Positions 1-9,574 are shown, numbered from the stretch's first letter. The stretch: DNA of 20,501 nt from Chromatiales bacterium (GCA_026990045.1 JALSIK010000178.1:1-20501), one strand, 5' to 3'. Translations and numbers: made by a program. Notes: a model not told the origin generated them from the sequence alone.

Positions 1-525
1 TGCTTCTACCTGCCGCGGTCGCGCGGCGTGGACTGGTACGTGCTGGACGAGCACGGGGCCTTGTTTCACCGCTGGCACGAGGGCGTCGAGCCGCTGCGGC
101 TGGCGGGCCACTACCTGCAGTTCATCGCCAACGTGCACCAGCGCATGCGTTACGCGGCCGAGCAGCAGGGCCGGGAGCGGGAGGCGCGGGAAGTGGAGCT
201 GTACCGGCTGGAGCGCACCGGCGACGGCGGGTGGCAGCCGGTGCCGGAGGTGGCGCCACCGGCCCCGGCGGCCTCCGTGCAGGTGCTGGACGACGGGGCG
301 GGCGGCATGACCGTGGTGTGGGGGGAGCACGAGTTCTCCAGCCTCGACGGCGGCGAGCCGCTGGCGGCCGTGGCCCGCCGCCTGCCGCGCGAGGCCGGCG
401 CCGCGCCCTGGTTCATCGGCGACCTGGAGCTGGGCGGCGGCGACCGCCCGCTGCAGACCGTGGACTACCTGGCGCGCAGGGACGAGCTGGAACGGGCCCT
501 GGCCGCCGCCCGCGCCGGCGGCTGA
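1..525 (+). CDS. cyaA: C-terminal part of a class I adenylate cyclase-like protein (5' end outside window)
   Basis: The reading frame is open from base 1, so this is the last 174 residues of a longer protein. The visible GTG at 28 is internal, because coding continues upstream as CFYLPRSRG. What is seen: a segment DWYVLDEHGALFHRW, a short helical Gln/Arg/Glu-rich stretch, a Pro/Ala linker, and a final block with HEFSSLDGG, WFIGDLELGG, LQTVDYLARRDELERAL. From memory, this ending (EFSSLE.G...ITDLDL...LQTV.YL..K..LE.AL) matches the C-terminal region of gammaproteobacterial class I adenylate cyclases such as Pseudomonas CyaA, which make cAMP from ATP. The catalytic N-terminal domain is not in the window, so activity cannot be judged. 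The stop is 6 bases before an ATG of the next gene. Confidence 0.6.
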   Translation, partial: CFYLPRSRGVDWYVLDEHGALFHRWHEGVEPLRLAGHYLQFIANVHQRMRYAAEQQGREREAREVELYRLERTGDGGWQPVPEVAPPAPAASVQVLDDGAGGMTVVWGEHEFSSLDGGEPLAAVARRLPREAGAAPWFIGDLELGGGDRPLQTVDYLARRDELERALAAARAGG

Positions 526-561
526 GGTATCATGGTGCGCGCCGCCACCGGAGCCCGTCCC

Positions 562-1155
562 GTGAAACCCTTTGCCGAGGCCTGCGAGCAGAACAAGCAT
601 CCCATCCTGGCGGTGCTGCGCCGGCACCTGCCGGAGAAAGGCGTGCTGCTGGAGATCGGTGCCGGCACCGGCCAGCACGCGGTGTTCTTCGCCGCCCGCT
701 TTCCCGGCCTGCAGTGGCATGCCAGCGACGTGGCAGAGCAGCTCCCGGGCCTGGCGGCCTGGATCGACGAGGCGCGGCTGCCCAACCTGCACGGTCCCCT
801 GGAGCTGGACGTCACCCGCGATCCCTGGCCGCTGGCGGCGGCCGACGCGGTGTTCTCGGCCAACACCGTCCACATCATGGCCTGGCCGCAGGTGGAGGCC
901 ATGTTCGCCGGCATCGGCCGCCTCCTGCGCCCGGGCGGGGTGTTCTGCCTCTACGGCCCGTTCAACTACGGCGGGCGCTACACCGCACCCTCCAACCAGC
1001 GCTTCGATGCCTGGCTGCGCCAGCGCGACCCGGCCAGCGGCGTGCGCGACTTCGAGGCCCTCGACGCCCTGGCCCGCGGCGCCGGCCTGGAGCTGGCCGC
1101 GGACCACGCCATGCCGGCCGACAACCGCACCCTGGTGTGGCGGCGCCCGGCATGA
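562..1155 (+). CDS. DUF938 family class I SAM-dependent methyltransferase-like protein
   Basis: The protein has 197 residues from the GTG at 562, which has GGAG 8 bases upstream and gives the usual DUF938 N-terminus (KPFAEACEQNKHPIL). An in-frame ATG at 532 would add ten residues but has poorer ribosome-binding spacing. Residues 29-37 (LLEIGAGTG) are the glycine-rich SAM-binding motif I, followed by an acidic ASDVAEQ segment, an LELDVTRDPWP motif, and SANTVHIM, as in DUF938 proteins. The fold is that of Rossmann methyltransferases. The substrate is unknown for the family and nothing nearby reveals it. The next gene begins 40 bases downstream and may be co-transcribed. Confidence 0.85.
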   Translation: MKPFAEACEQNKHPILAVLRRHLPEKGVLLEIGAGTGQHAVFFAARFPGLQWHASDVAEQLPGLAAWIDEARLPNLHGPLELDVTRDPWPLAAADAVFSANTVHIMAWPQVEAMFAGIGRLLRPGGVFCLYGPFNYGGRYTAPSNQRFDAWLRQRDPASGVRDFEALDALARGAGLELAADHAMPADNRTLVWRRPA

Positions 1156-1195
1156 GATCCTGCGCCGGCAGCGAGCGGAACAGGGGAACCCGGGC

Positions 1196-2290
1196 ATGAA
1201 ATGGTCTTTCCGCATCGCCCGCGTCGCGGGCATCGACATCTTCGTCCACGCCACCTTCTTCCTGCTGCTGGCGTGGTTCGCCTGGATCTACTGGAACGCC
1301 ACCGGGACCCTGGCCGGGGTGCTGGCGGGCACCGCCTTCATCCTGGCCCTGTTCGCCTGCGTGGTGCTGCACGAGCTGGGCCACGCGCTCACCGCGCGGC
1401 GCTTCGGCATCGCCACCCGCCGCATCACCCTGCTGCCCATCGGCGGGGTGGCCTCCCTGGAGCGCATGCCGCGGGAGCCGCGCCAGGAGATCCTGGTGGC
1501 CCTGGCGGGCCCGGCGGTGAACATCGCCATCGCCGGGGTGCTGTGGGTGGTGCTCACCGTCTCGGGGCACGGGGCCGCGCTGGACGATCCCGCGCACGTC
1601 CAGGGCGGGTTCCTGGCCCAGCTCCTGGTGGTGAACCTGTTCCTGGCCGTGTTCAACCTGCTGCCCGCGTTTCCCATGGACGGCGGCCGCGTGCTGCGGG
1701 CCTGGCTCGCCATGCGCATGGACTACGCCAGCGCCACCCGCAGCGCCGCCAGCGTGGGGCAGGGCCTGGCCCTGGCCCTGGGCCTGCTGGGCCTGTTGTA
1801 CAACCCGTGGCTGGTGTTCATCGCGGTGTTCGTGTGGTTCGGCGCCGCCATGGAGGCCGAGGCCACCACCTTCCACAACACCTTCGGCCGCCTGCCCGCG
1901 CGGCGCGCCATGCTCACCGAGTTCCACGTCCTGTCGCCGGGGCAGCCGCTGGCGGCGGTGGTGGACCAGGTGCTGGCCGGCTCCCAGAAGGAGTTCCCGG
2001 TGCTGGAGGGGGACCGCCTGGTGGGCGTGCTCACCCTCAACCGCCTGCTGGCCGCCCTGCGCGACGCCGGGCCCGCCGCCCCCGTGGGCGAGGTGATGGA
2101 GACCCGGGTGCCCACCGCGGCGCCCGACGAGCCCCTGGACCGGATCATGGAGCGGCTGGAGGAATGCGACTGCCGCCTGGTGGCGGTGCTGGAAGGCGGC
2201 AGGCTGGCGGGCATCGTCAACCTGGACAACATCACCGAGCTGGTGCAGATCCAGCGGGCCCTGGCCGCCGGCGGCCGCCGCGCGTTCTGA
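1196..2290 (+). CDS. M50 (site-2 protease) family membrane metalloprotease with tandem CBS domains
   Basis: The protein has 364 residues. The start is the ATG at 1196; the open frame runs much further upstream but overlaps the methyltransferase gene. Hydrophobic helices occupy about residues 18-58. HELGH (59-63) supplies two zinc-binding histidines and the catalytic Glu. The second zinc site is NLLPAFPMDGGR, with Asp162 in MDGGR (161-165). Further membrane helices follow at about 185-220. The C-terminal 120 residues look like two CBS modules, roughly 245-300 and 305-355, with FPVLEGDRLVGVLTL and LVAVLEGGRLAGIVN strands. The family cleaves peptide bonds inside the membrane; the CBS pair may sense an adenosyl ligand. 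The target is unknown. It is not the PDZ-containing RseP type. Confidence 0.9.
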   Translation: MKWSFRIARVAGIDIFVHATFFLLLAWFAWIYWNATGTLAGVLAGTAFILALFACVVLHELGHALTARRFGIATRRITLLPIGGVASLERMPREPRQEILVALAGPAVNIAIAGVLWVVLTVSGHGAALDDPAHVQGGFLAQLLVVNLFLAVFNLLPAFPMDGGRVLRAWLAMRMDYASATRSAASVGQGLALALGLLGLLYNPWLVFIAVFVWFGAAMEAEATTFHNTFGRLPARRAMLTEFHVLSPGQPLAAVVDQVLAGSQKEFPVLEGDRLVGVLTLNRLLAALRDAGPAAPVGEVMETRVPTAAPDEPLDRIMERLEECDCRLVAVLEGGRLAGIVNLDNITELVQIQRALAAGGRRAF

Positions 2291-2329
2291 GACGGCCCGT
2301 CGCGGTTGAACGCCGGTCCCCGTTGCCGG

Positions 2330-2710
2330 TCAGCCGAACAGCCAGCTCGCGGGGTCCGCCACCGGGCGCCGCCGGTCGAGGCCCTGCAGGCCCTTGATGC
2401 AGCGGACGATGACCCACACCAGCGTGAACAGGAGCACCAGGTAGCCCACCACCAGCAGGGCGGTGAGGGCGCCCACCACCATGTACAGCATGCCGATCCA
2501 GAACGTGCGGACCTGGAACCGGAAGTGGGTGGACAACCACTCGGGAGCCTCGTCCCGGTACACGTAGGCCATGATCACGCCGACGATGGCGGTGACGGGC
2601 ACGATGAGGGAGGCCAGGTACAGGATGTAGACGATGCGCGCCATGCGCAGGGCGGTGTCGTCCACGGCCCCGGCCACCGGCTGCTGCGGGGGGGTCAGGT
2701 CGTGGTTCAT
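2330..2710 (-). CDS. DUF4870 family small membrane protein
   Basis: The protein has 126 residues. After a polar N-terminus (1-21), hydrophobic helices lie at about 24-50 and 70-103, the latter probably two spans. Between them is HFRFQVRTFW (62-71), the conserved polar turn typical of DUF4870 proteins. The C-terminus is basic and cytosolic-looking (GLDRRRP). No enzymatic motif is present and the family function is unknown. Its ATG (2708-2710 on the minus strand) overlaps the stop of the PEBP gene in an ATGA arrangement, so the two are translationally coupled. The gene converges with the M50 protease gene, with a 39-base gap. Confidence 0.8.
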   Translation of the reverse strand: MNHDLTPPQQPVAGAVDDTALRMARIVYILYLASLIVPVTAIVGVIMAYVYRDEAPEWLSTHFRFQVRTFWIGMLYMVVGALTALLVVGYLVLLFTLVWVIVRCIKGLQGLDRRRPVADPASWLFG

Positions 2711-3180
2711 GCGTCTCCTTTCTCGTAGGTGCCCACGAGCACGGCCTCGGCCAGGACGTGGCCGGCCATGGCGGCCTCCAGCTCCGCCTTGCGCGGGGTG
2801 CCCAGGTGGGGCAGGCGGATGTCCAGGGCATAGAGCTTGTGGAAGTAGCGGTGGCGCCCCACGGGCGGGCAGGGGCCGCCGTAGCCGGTGCGGTGCCAGT
2901 CGTTGAGTCCCTCGCCGGTGCCCGGCGGCAGCACGCGCACGCCCTCCTCCAGCCCTGCCAGGTCGGGCGGGAGGTTGTACAGGATCCAGTGGACCCACAC
3001 CATCTTCGGTGCCGCGGGGTCGGGGGCGTCGGGATCGTCCACGATGAGGGCCAGGCTGGCGGTGCCGGCCGGCACGCCTTCCCAGGCCAGCGGCGGGGAC
3101 AGGTCCTCCCCCTCGCAGGTGTAGCGGCGGGGGATGGGGCCCTCATGGGTGAAGGCCGGCGAGCTCAGAACCAGGGGCAT
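2707..3180 (-). CDS. YbhB/YbcL family phosphatidylethanolamine-binding (Raf kinase inhibitor-like) protein
   Basis: The protein has 157 residues, full length for bacterial PEBP proteins. Recognisable blocks are FTHEGPIPRRYTCEGEDLSP (10-29), DDPDAPD (48-54), VHWILYNLP (63-71), GGPCPP (101-106) and HRYFHKLYALD (110-120), which together form the anion-binding pocket of the PEBP fold. There is no signal peptide, so it is predicted cytosolic. Bacterial members have no settled substrate; the family binds phospho-headgroups. It is the first gene of a two-gene unit with the DUF4870 protein, preceded by a plausible promoter 33 bases upstream. Confidence 0.92.
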   Translation of the reverse strand: MPLVLSSPAFTHEGPIPRRYTCEGEDLSPPLAWEGVPAGTASLALIVDDPDAPDPAAPKMVWVHWILYNLPPDLAGLEEGVRVLPPGTGEGLNDWHRTGYGGPCPPVGRHRYFHKLYALDIRLPHLGTPRKAELEAAMAGHVLAEAVLVGTYEKGDA

Positions 3181-3212
3181 GATCCGGGTCCGTGTCGTGG
3201 GACTGCCGTTCC

Positions 3213-3241
3213 ATTGTAGGCCGCCACCCGGTGCGCATCCA
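3213..3241 (-). promoter_or_regulatory. Predicted sigma70-type promoter for the PEBP-DUF4870 unit
   Basis: On the minus strand, TACAAT (3218 to 3213) matches the -10 consensus at 5 of 6 positions. It lies 17 bases from a weaker -35 candidate, TGGATG (3241 to 3236). The inferred transcription start near 3206 leaves a leader of about 26 bases before the ATG at 3180. Prediction by eye only. Confidence 0.4.
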
Positions 3242-3253
3242 GGGGCGGCCGGC

Positions 3254-3259
3254 TATACT
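3254..3259 (+). promoter_or_regulatory. Possible -10 box for the small Arg-rich protein gene
   Basis: TATACT matches the -10 consensus at 5 of 6 positions and lies about 48 bases before the ATG at 3307. No good -35 element is found at 16-18 bases, so this is weak. It would be divergent from, and overlap, the PEBP promoter. Confidence 0.25.
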
Positions 3260-3306
3260 TTGAACATCGGCCATCGCCTGGGGCTACAGACGGAGTACGG
3301 GTCACC

Positions 3307-3483
3307 ATGGGAGACAGCGGAGAATACCAGGGGCCGGAGCGGCGCGTCCGCCAGCGGCGGCAGCTGCCGGACCGCCGCGCCATGGTGCGCTTCGAGCCCG
3401 ACAAGGTGCCGCGCCGCTCGGGCCAGGACCGGCGCCGCAGCGGGGGCGCGGAAGACATCTGGAACCGGCGCGAAAACTTCTGA
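3307..3483 (+). CDS. Small Arg-rich protein with repeated RR motifs (58 aa)
   Basis: A short gene sits in the gap between the PEBP and otsB genes. It begins with ATG at 3307, has GGAG about 11 bases upstream, and encodes 58 residues. Paired arginines recur at residues 12-13, 17-18, 23-24, 36-37, 42-43 and 54-55, often preceded by Pro or Asp (GPERR, LPDRR, GQDRR). They surround VRFEPDKV (27-34), and the protein ends IWNRRENF. No membrane segment, signal peptide or cysteine is present. The strong codon-level structure, clean start and non-overlap with neighbours suggest a real gene. I do not recognise a named family; the paired-Arg pattern suggests binding of an anionic partner such as a nucleotide or nucleic acid, which is inference. 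Confidence 0.6.
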   Translation: MGDSGEYQGPERRVRQRRQLPDRRAMVRFEPDKVPRRSGQDRRRSGGAEDIWNRRENF

Positions 3484-3540
3484 CCCCCGGCGGCGGCCGG
3501 GATTGTTGAGGCTGCCGCGCTGCGCCCTTACCCTATCCCC

Positions 3541-4323
3541 ATGAGCAGGTCCTGCGAGCGTCCCCGCCACGCCGTCCCCCCCTTCGCCCCCGACTGGGCA
3601 TTGTTCCTGGACATCGACGGGACCTTGCTGCCCATTGAGGACCATCCCGACCGGGTCCAGGTCCCGCCGGAGGCCCGGGCGCTCATTCGGCGCCTGGAGC
3701 GGAACCTGGGCGGGGCGGTGGCGCTCATCAGCGGCCGCGCGCTGGCCGACATCGACCGCCTGTTCGGGCCCGGCCGCCCCGCCGCCGGCCAGCACGGGGC
3801 CGAGCGGCGCGACGCGCGCGGCGGCCTCCACAGCGTGCAGCGGGAGGACCTGCACCACCGTCACGTCCGCGAGGCCCTGGCCGGGTTCGTCGCCGCCCAT
3901 CCCGGCACCCTGCTGGAGGACAAGGGCCTGTCCCTGGCCCTGCACTACCGCCGCGTACCGGAACTGGCGGACGAGGTGCGCCGGTTCGCCTGCGCCCTGG
4001 AGCACAGCCTGCCGGCCGGCTTTCACGTGGTGCCGGGCAAGATGGTCTACGAGTTCCGGGCCGAGGACTACGACAAGGGCCGCGCGGTGCTGGAGTTCAT
4101 GCACGAGCCGCCCTTTGCCGGCCGGGTGCCGGTGGTCATCGGCGACGACGTCACCGACGAGGATGCCTTCCGCGTGGCCAACCGCCTGGGCGGCCACAGC
4201 ATCAAGGTGGGCGAGGGTGAGAGCTGCGCGCGCTGGCGCCTGGACTCGCCGGCGGCGGTGCGGGCCTGGCTGATCGACTACGCCGCCTTCCTGGAATCAC
4301 CGGAGAAGAACGGGCGTGAGTGA
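3541..4323 (+). CDS. otsB: Trehalose-6-phosphate phosphatase
   Basis: The protein has 260 residues and is a HAD-superfamily phosphatase that removes phosphate from trehalose 6-phosphate, the second step of OtsAB trehalose synthesis, in the cytosol. DIDGTL (24-29) supplies the nucleophile Asp24 and the acid/base Asp26. ALISGRALADID is motif II, and GDDVTDEDAF (201-210) is the Mg-binding motif IV. AGQHGAERR and VVPGKMVYEFR are typical of OtsB. No Shine-Dalgarno sequence is visible before the ATG at 3541; TTGAGG (3507-3512) and TACCCT (3529-3534) could place a promoter so close that the message is leaderless, which is speculative. Its last 8 bases overlap the GTG start of the GH15 gene, making this the first gene of a three-gene trehalose operon. 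Confidence 0.95.
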   Translation: MSRSCERPRHAVPPFAPDWALFLDIDGTLLPIEDHPDRVQVPPEARALIRRLERNLGGAVALISGRALADIDRLFGPGRPAAGQHGAERRDARGGLHSVQREDLHHRHVREALAGFVAAHPGTLLEDKGLSLALHYRRVPELADEVRRFACALEHSLPAGFHVVPGKMVYEFRAEDYDKGRAVLEFMHEPPFAGRVPVVIGDDVTDEDAFRVANRLGGHSIKVGEGESCARWRLDSPAAVRAWLIDYAAFLESPEKNGRE

Positions 4324-6102
4324 TCTCAACCTCATCATCATCGGCAACTGCGCGGTGAGCGCCCTGCTCAACGAGCGTGCGGACATCGTCTGGTCGTGCA
4401 TGCCGCGCTTCGACAGCGACCCGGTGTTTCATGCCCTCCTGGCCGGCGAGGATGACAACCCGGACCGCGACGGGGTGTTTGCCATCGAGCTGCTGGATTT
4501 CACTCACGCCGAGCAGGCCTACCTGGAGAACACGCCCATCGTGCGCACGGTGCTCCATGACCGCCACGGCGGGAGCATCGAGATCCTGGACTTCGCCCCG
4601 CGGTTCCGCCACCACGGGCGCCAGTTCCACCCGGTGATGCTGGTGCGGCGGCTGCGGCCGCTGTCGGGGCGGCCGCGCATCCGGGTCCGGTTGCGGCCGG
4701 TGGAGAACTGGGGCGCCCAGTCGGCCCGCCACACCTACGGCAGCAACCACATCCGCTACGTGTTCGCCGACCAGGCCCTGCGCCTGACCACCGATCTCTC
4801 CATCACCGCGGTGCTGGAGGAGCAACCCCTGATCCTGGAGGGGCCGCGCGATCTCATCTTCGGCCCCGACGAGACGGTGAGCGGCGACGTGCAGACCGTG
4901 GCCCGGGAGTTCTTCGAGTCCACCCATGCCTACTGGCGCCAGTGGGTGCGCTACCTCAACATCCCCTACGAGTGGCAGGACGCCGTGATCCGGGCCGCCA
5001 TCACCCTCAAGCTTTCCGCCTACGAGGACACCGGCGCCATCATCGCCGCCATGACCACCTCCATCCCGGAGGCGCCCGGCACGCCGCGCACCTGGGACTA
5101 CCGCTACTGCTGGCTGCGCGACGCCTACTTCGTGATCAACGCCCTCAACCGCCTGGGCAAGACCGAGACCATGGAACGGTTCCTGAGCTTCATCCTCAAC
5201 GTGATCGCCAACCACCAGGGGGAATGGCTGCAGCCGGTCTACCGCATCGACGGCCGCTCCCGCATCGAGGAGCGCATCATCGAACGCCTGCCCGGGTACC
5301 GCGGGATGGGCCCGGTGCGGGTGGGCAACCAGGCCTACAAGCAGAAGCAGAACGACGTGTTCGGTTCCGTGACCCTGGCCGCGGCCCACGCCTTCATCGA
5401 CCAGCGCATGGAACGGCGCGGCGACCGGGTCCTGTTCGAGTCGCTGGAACCGCTGGGCGAAATGGCCTATTGTTGTTACAACACCCCGGACGCCGGCATC
5501 TGGGAGTTCCGGGGGACGGAGCAGGTTCACACCTTCTCGGCGGTGATGTGCTGGACCGCCTGCGACCGCCTGGCCAAGATCGCCGGCCACCTGGGCATGG
5601 ACGGGCGCATGCGGTTCTGGCGCGGGCGGGCCGACGAGATGCGCCGCGTGATCATCGGCCAGGCCTGGCACGAGTCCCGCCAGTCCTTCGTGGACAGCTT
5701 CGGCGGCGAGCACCTGGACGCGAGCCTGCTGCTGCTGCAGGAGCTGGGGTTCCTCAACGCCGACGACCCGCGCCTGCACAAGACCGTGGCCGCCATCGAG
5801 AGGGAACTGAAGCATGGCAACTTCATTTTCAGGTACGTGCGCGAGGACGACTTCGGCACGCCGAGCACGGCGTTCATCATCTGCACGTTCTGGTACATCG
5901 ACGTGCTGGCGGCCATGGGGCGCAAGGAGGAGGCCCGCTCCCTGTTCGAGGAGCTGCTGGCGCGGCGCAACGTGCACGGGCTGCTGTCGGAGGACATCGA
6001 TCCCCGCACCGGCGAGCTGTGGGGCAACTTTCCCCAGACCTACAGCATGGTGGGACTCATCAACTCGGCCATGAAGCTGTCGGATCCCTGGGAGGACGCC
6101 CT

Positions 6103-6106
<4 letters not shown>
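4316..6106 (+). CDS. Glycoside hydrolase family 15 protein (glucoamylase/trehalase-like)
   Basis: The protein has 596 residues, starts at GTG 4316 and overlaps otsB. An N-terminal beta-rich domain (about 1-215, beginning with the family-typical IGNCAVSALL, ADIVWSCMPRFDSDPVF) precedes the (alpha/alpha)6 barrel. Barrel signatures are WDYRYCWLRDAYF (260-272), PDAGIWEFRG with candidate general acid Glu397, and LLSEDIDP with candidate general base Glu559, followed by GNFPQTYSMVGLIN. GH15 enzymes release glucose from alpha-glucans, and some bacterial and archaeal members are trehalases. No signal peptide is seen, so it is cytosolic. Sandwiched between otsB and otsA, it probably acts on trehalose or a precursor glucan; the substrate cannot be read from the sequence. 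Confidence 0.93.
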
Positions 6107-7536
<1,430 letters not shown>

Positions 7537-7620
7537 CCGCGCCGCAGCGGGAACGCGCAGGACACAAACGGCAGCGAAGGTGTCCGGTGGCGCGTCATCC
7601 TCTCGGCCGCCAGGCGCCAG

Positions 7621-7846
7621 GCGTAGGGCGGCTTGAGTACCGCGAAAGCCGCCGGGCCGGTGGTTTTTTCCGGCTTGATTCTTTCAACACCAAGGCACCA
7701 AGGCGCGAAGAGCGCAAAGAGTTTCATGCGTGGTGCTGGAGCGCTTGATCGGCGTTTGCAGCCGAGCCGCCCGGCCCTTTGCGGCCTCTGCGTCCTTTGC
7801 GTTGGGTTTTTTCAGGCGGCATCGCTTGCGCGGTGCCGCCCTACGC
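7621..7846. repeat. 226-bp nested inverted-repeat element (MITE/REP-like)
   Basis: This fills most of the 329-base gap between otsA and the carboxylesterase gene. The outer arms are 7621-7653 (GCGTAGGGCGGC...GCCGCC) and 7815-7846, whose reverse complement also reads GCGTAGGGCGGC...GCCGCC. Inside lies a second imperfect inverted repeat made of short A/G-rich units: AACACCAAGGCACCAAGG at 7687-7704 and onward to 7721, answered by its approximate complement at about 7771-7806. Within the left arm, GGCGGCTT and AAGCCGCC form an 8-bp hairpin. There is no transposase gene. Similar non-coding palindromes are dispersed in many bacterial genomes; this one is called from structure alone. Confidence 0.65.
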
Positions 7847-7865
7847 GACTGACGTCGAGGACTTT

Positions 7866-8558
7866 TCAGGCCAGGACGCACTCCAGCCAGCGCCCGATGT
7901 CGGCCAGCTCGTCCAGGCTCACGCTGTGGTCGAGGTCGTACTCGTGCCAGTCCACGGAGCACCCCAGTGCCTCCAGCCGCCGGCGGGCGGCCTGGCCCAG
8001 GGCGAAGGGGACCACGGGATCGTGCCGTCCATGGGCCATGAACACCGGGGTGCCGCGGCCGGCCGTGGTGGCCTCGGCCTCTGTCGCAGCCGCCAGCGGC
8101 AGCCAGCCCGAGAGGACCATGATCCCGGCCAGTGGCCGGGCCTGGCGCAGGCCGGTGAACAGGGCCGTGGCCCCGCCCTGGGAGAAGCCGGCCAGCACCT
8201 GGCGGGCCGGCGGCACGCCGCGGGCCGTCTCCCGTGCCAGCAGCGCGGCCACGGCGGCGGCGCTCTCGCGCAGGCCGGCCTCGTCCTGGGGGGCGCCGGG
8301 TTCGATGGCGTAGATGTCGAACCACGCGCGCATGGGCAGGCCGCCGTTTACGGTCACCGGCCGCACCGGCGCGTGGGGCAGCACGAACCGCACCCGCTCC
8401 TTGCCGGCGAAGGACAGCGCCTCCACCGCGGGCACGAAGTCGTGGCCGTCGGCCCCCAGCCCGTGCAGCCACACGACGCTGGCCTCGGCATCGGCCGGGC
8501 CCAGCTCCACGGTCTCCAGCGGCGGCGGGCGGGACGGGGTGGGGGCATTGCCGGTCAT
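7866..8558 (-). CDS. Phospholipase/carboxylesterase family alpha/beta hydrolase
   Basis: The protein has 230 residues from the ATG at 8558. It shows the compact serine-esterase pattern: VVWLHGLGADGHDF (oxyanion-hole loop, 28-41), PHAPVRPVTVNGG, GFSQGG (124-129) with nucleophile Ser126, HGRHDPVVP with Asp180, and DHSVS with His211, completing the catalytic triad. This is the carboxylesterase/acyl-protein thioesterase-like group that hydrolyses short acyl esters or thioesters. There is no signal peptide, so it is cytosolic. It lies downstream of soxXYZ on the same strand but is separated from it by a strong terminator, so it is probably a separate unit. The true substrate is unknown. Confidence 0.92.
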   Translation of the reverse strand: MTGNAPTPSRPPPLETVELGPADAEASVVWLHGLGADGHDFVPAVEALSFAGKERVRFVLPHAPVRPVTVNGGLPMRAWFDIYAIEPGAPQDEAGLRESAAAVAALLARETARGVPPARQVLAGFSQGGATALFTGLRQARPLAGIMVLSGWLPLAAATEAEATTAGRGTPVFMAHGRHDPVVPFALGQAARRRLEALGCSVDWHEYDLDHSVSLDELADIGRWLECVLA

Positions 8559-8618
8559 GCCACCATGATAACCGCCGGCGGCGGGGCGGGCAGCAGGGAG
8601 GGCACGCCGGGCGCGGGC

Positions 8619-8649
8619 AAAAAAAGAGGCCGGTCCCTTGGACCGGCCT
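8619..8649 (-). terminator. Rho-independent terminator after soxZ
   Basis: On the minus strand a perfect 10-bp stem (AGGCCGGTCC pairing with GGACCGGCCT, bases 8649-8640 and 8636-8627) with a 3-base loop is followed by one base and then seven consecutive Ts (8625-8619). This is a textbook intrinsic terminator about 50 bases after the soxZ stop. It separates the sox genes from the esterase gene. Confidence 0.9.
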
Positions 8650-8701
8650 GTAACCACAGGCGATGTGGTGGCGGGACCCGGTGGTCCCGGGTGTCCGGTG
8701 T

Positions 8702-9016
8702 TCAGCGCACCTTGACGCTGGCGGAATCGCTCTGGCCCTTGTTGTCGACCCAGGACAGCTCGATGGTGTCGCCGGCCTTGCCGCCGGTGAACTGGAACGA
8801 CAGGTAAGGGTTCTTGGAGATGGCCGGCCCCCACTGGGCGGTCATCACCGTGGCGCCATTGTGCTTGCACACCACCTCCTGGATGAAATGGGCCGGGATC
8901 TTCTTGCCCGTCTTCTTGTTCTTGCGCTGCCCGGTCTCCATGGGATGAGTGATGAGGGCCTTGACCGTGGTGGTGTCCCCCTTGGCCTTGGCCCGGATGC
9001 GAATCGTCTTTGCCAT
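8702..9016 (-). CDS. soxZ: Thiosulfate oxidation carrier complex protein SoxZ
   Basis: The protein has 104 residues, normal for SoxZ. SoxZ pairs with SoxY in the periplasm and holds the substrate-carrying complex together while sulfur intermediates are oxidised. Family blocks are IRIRAKAKGDTTTVKALITH, HPMETGQRK, IPAHFIQEVVCKHNG, GPAISKNPYLSFQFTGGKAGD and a C-terminal strand WVDNKGQSDS. No signal peptide is present, as usual: SoxZ is exported with SoxY by the Tat system. It lies 39 bases after soxY and is the last gene before the terminator. Confidence 0.95.
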   Translation of the reverse strand: MAKTIRIRAKAKGDTTTVKALITHPMETGQRKNKKTGKKIPAHFIQEVVCKHNGATVMTAQWGPAISKNPYLSFQFTGGKAGDTIELSWVDNKGQSDSASVKVR

Positions 9017-9055
9017 GTTCGTGTCCTCTTCAGTTCTGACCTGTACCCGAAGCCA

Positions 9056-9520
9056 TCAGCCGCCGCAGCCGCCGATGGTCACCTTGACCTCCTTGCGCGC
9101 CGACAGCAGCTTGCCGCCGCTCTTGACCACCGCAATCACGTTGGAGGTCTTGCGCATCTTCAGGCGCGTGGACACGTAACCCTTGGCCCGCTCACCCAGC
9201 AGGAAATTGCCCGCCAGCGGCGAGGTGTTCTTCTCCACGAACACGGCGATGGACTCCACGCCGGACAGCCCGGTGGACACCGTCACCGGCACCACCGCAC
9301 CGTTCTCCGCGATGTCCGGCGCCTTGATGTTGATGTCCGTGCTCGGCGTGGTGGTGTCCGAGCCCAGCAGGCTGCTCAGCCCCGCCTGCACGCTCTTGGC
9401 CTCGAACGCCGCCTTGGGCCAGGCCGCCAGCACCAGCCGCGGGCTCAGCAGCCCCGCACTCACCGCCACCGCCACCGTCCCCGTGGCCAGGCTCCCCTTC
9501 AGAAACGTTCTGCGTAGCAT
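9056..9520 (-). CDS. soxY: Thiosulfate oxidation carrier protein SoxY
   Basis: The protein has 154 residues from the ATG at 9520, chosen because CGGGAG lies 9-10 bases upstream and it places a twin-arginine signal (MLRRTFLKGS) at the very N-terminus. A hydrophobic stretch follows, with likely cleavage around residue 33. The mature domain contains IAENGAVVPVTV, and the chain ends VTIGGCGG, with Cys152 on the flexible GGCGG arm that carries the covalently bound thiosulfate-derived substrate. The protein acts in the periplasm as a heterodimer with SoxZ and receives substrate from SoxXA. It is the middle gene of soxX-soxY-soxZ, 54 bases after soxX. Confidence 0.96.
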   Translation of the reverse strand: MLRRTFLKGSLATGTVAVAVSAGLLSPRLVLAAWPKAAFEAKSVQAGLSSLLGSDTTTPSTDINIKAPDIAENGAVVPVTVSTGLSGVESIAVFVEKNTSPLAGNFLLGERAKGYVSTRLKMRKTSNVIAVVKSGGKLLSARKEVKVTIGGCGG

Positions 9521-9574
9521 GATCTCGTTCTCCCGCAAAAGTGGTTATCGATTATGTAGACAAGGTTCCGGGTT

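Noticed and set aside
4202..5977. Long open frame on the minus strand (591 codons) opposite the GH15 gene
   Set aside because: Antisense shadow of a high-GC gene: His/Val/Gly/Gln-rich translation with no domain, while the plus strand has complete GH15 motifs.
9521..9538. TTG start for soxY at 9538
   Set aside because: It would bury the ribosome-binding site and push the twin-arginine motif inward; ATG 9520 fits both.
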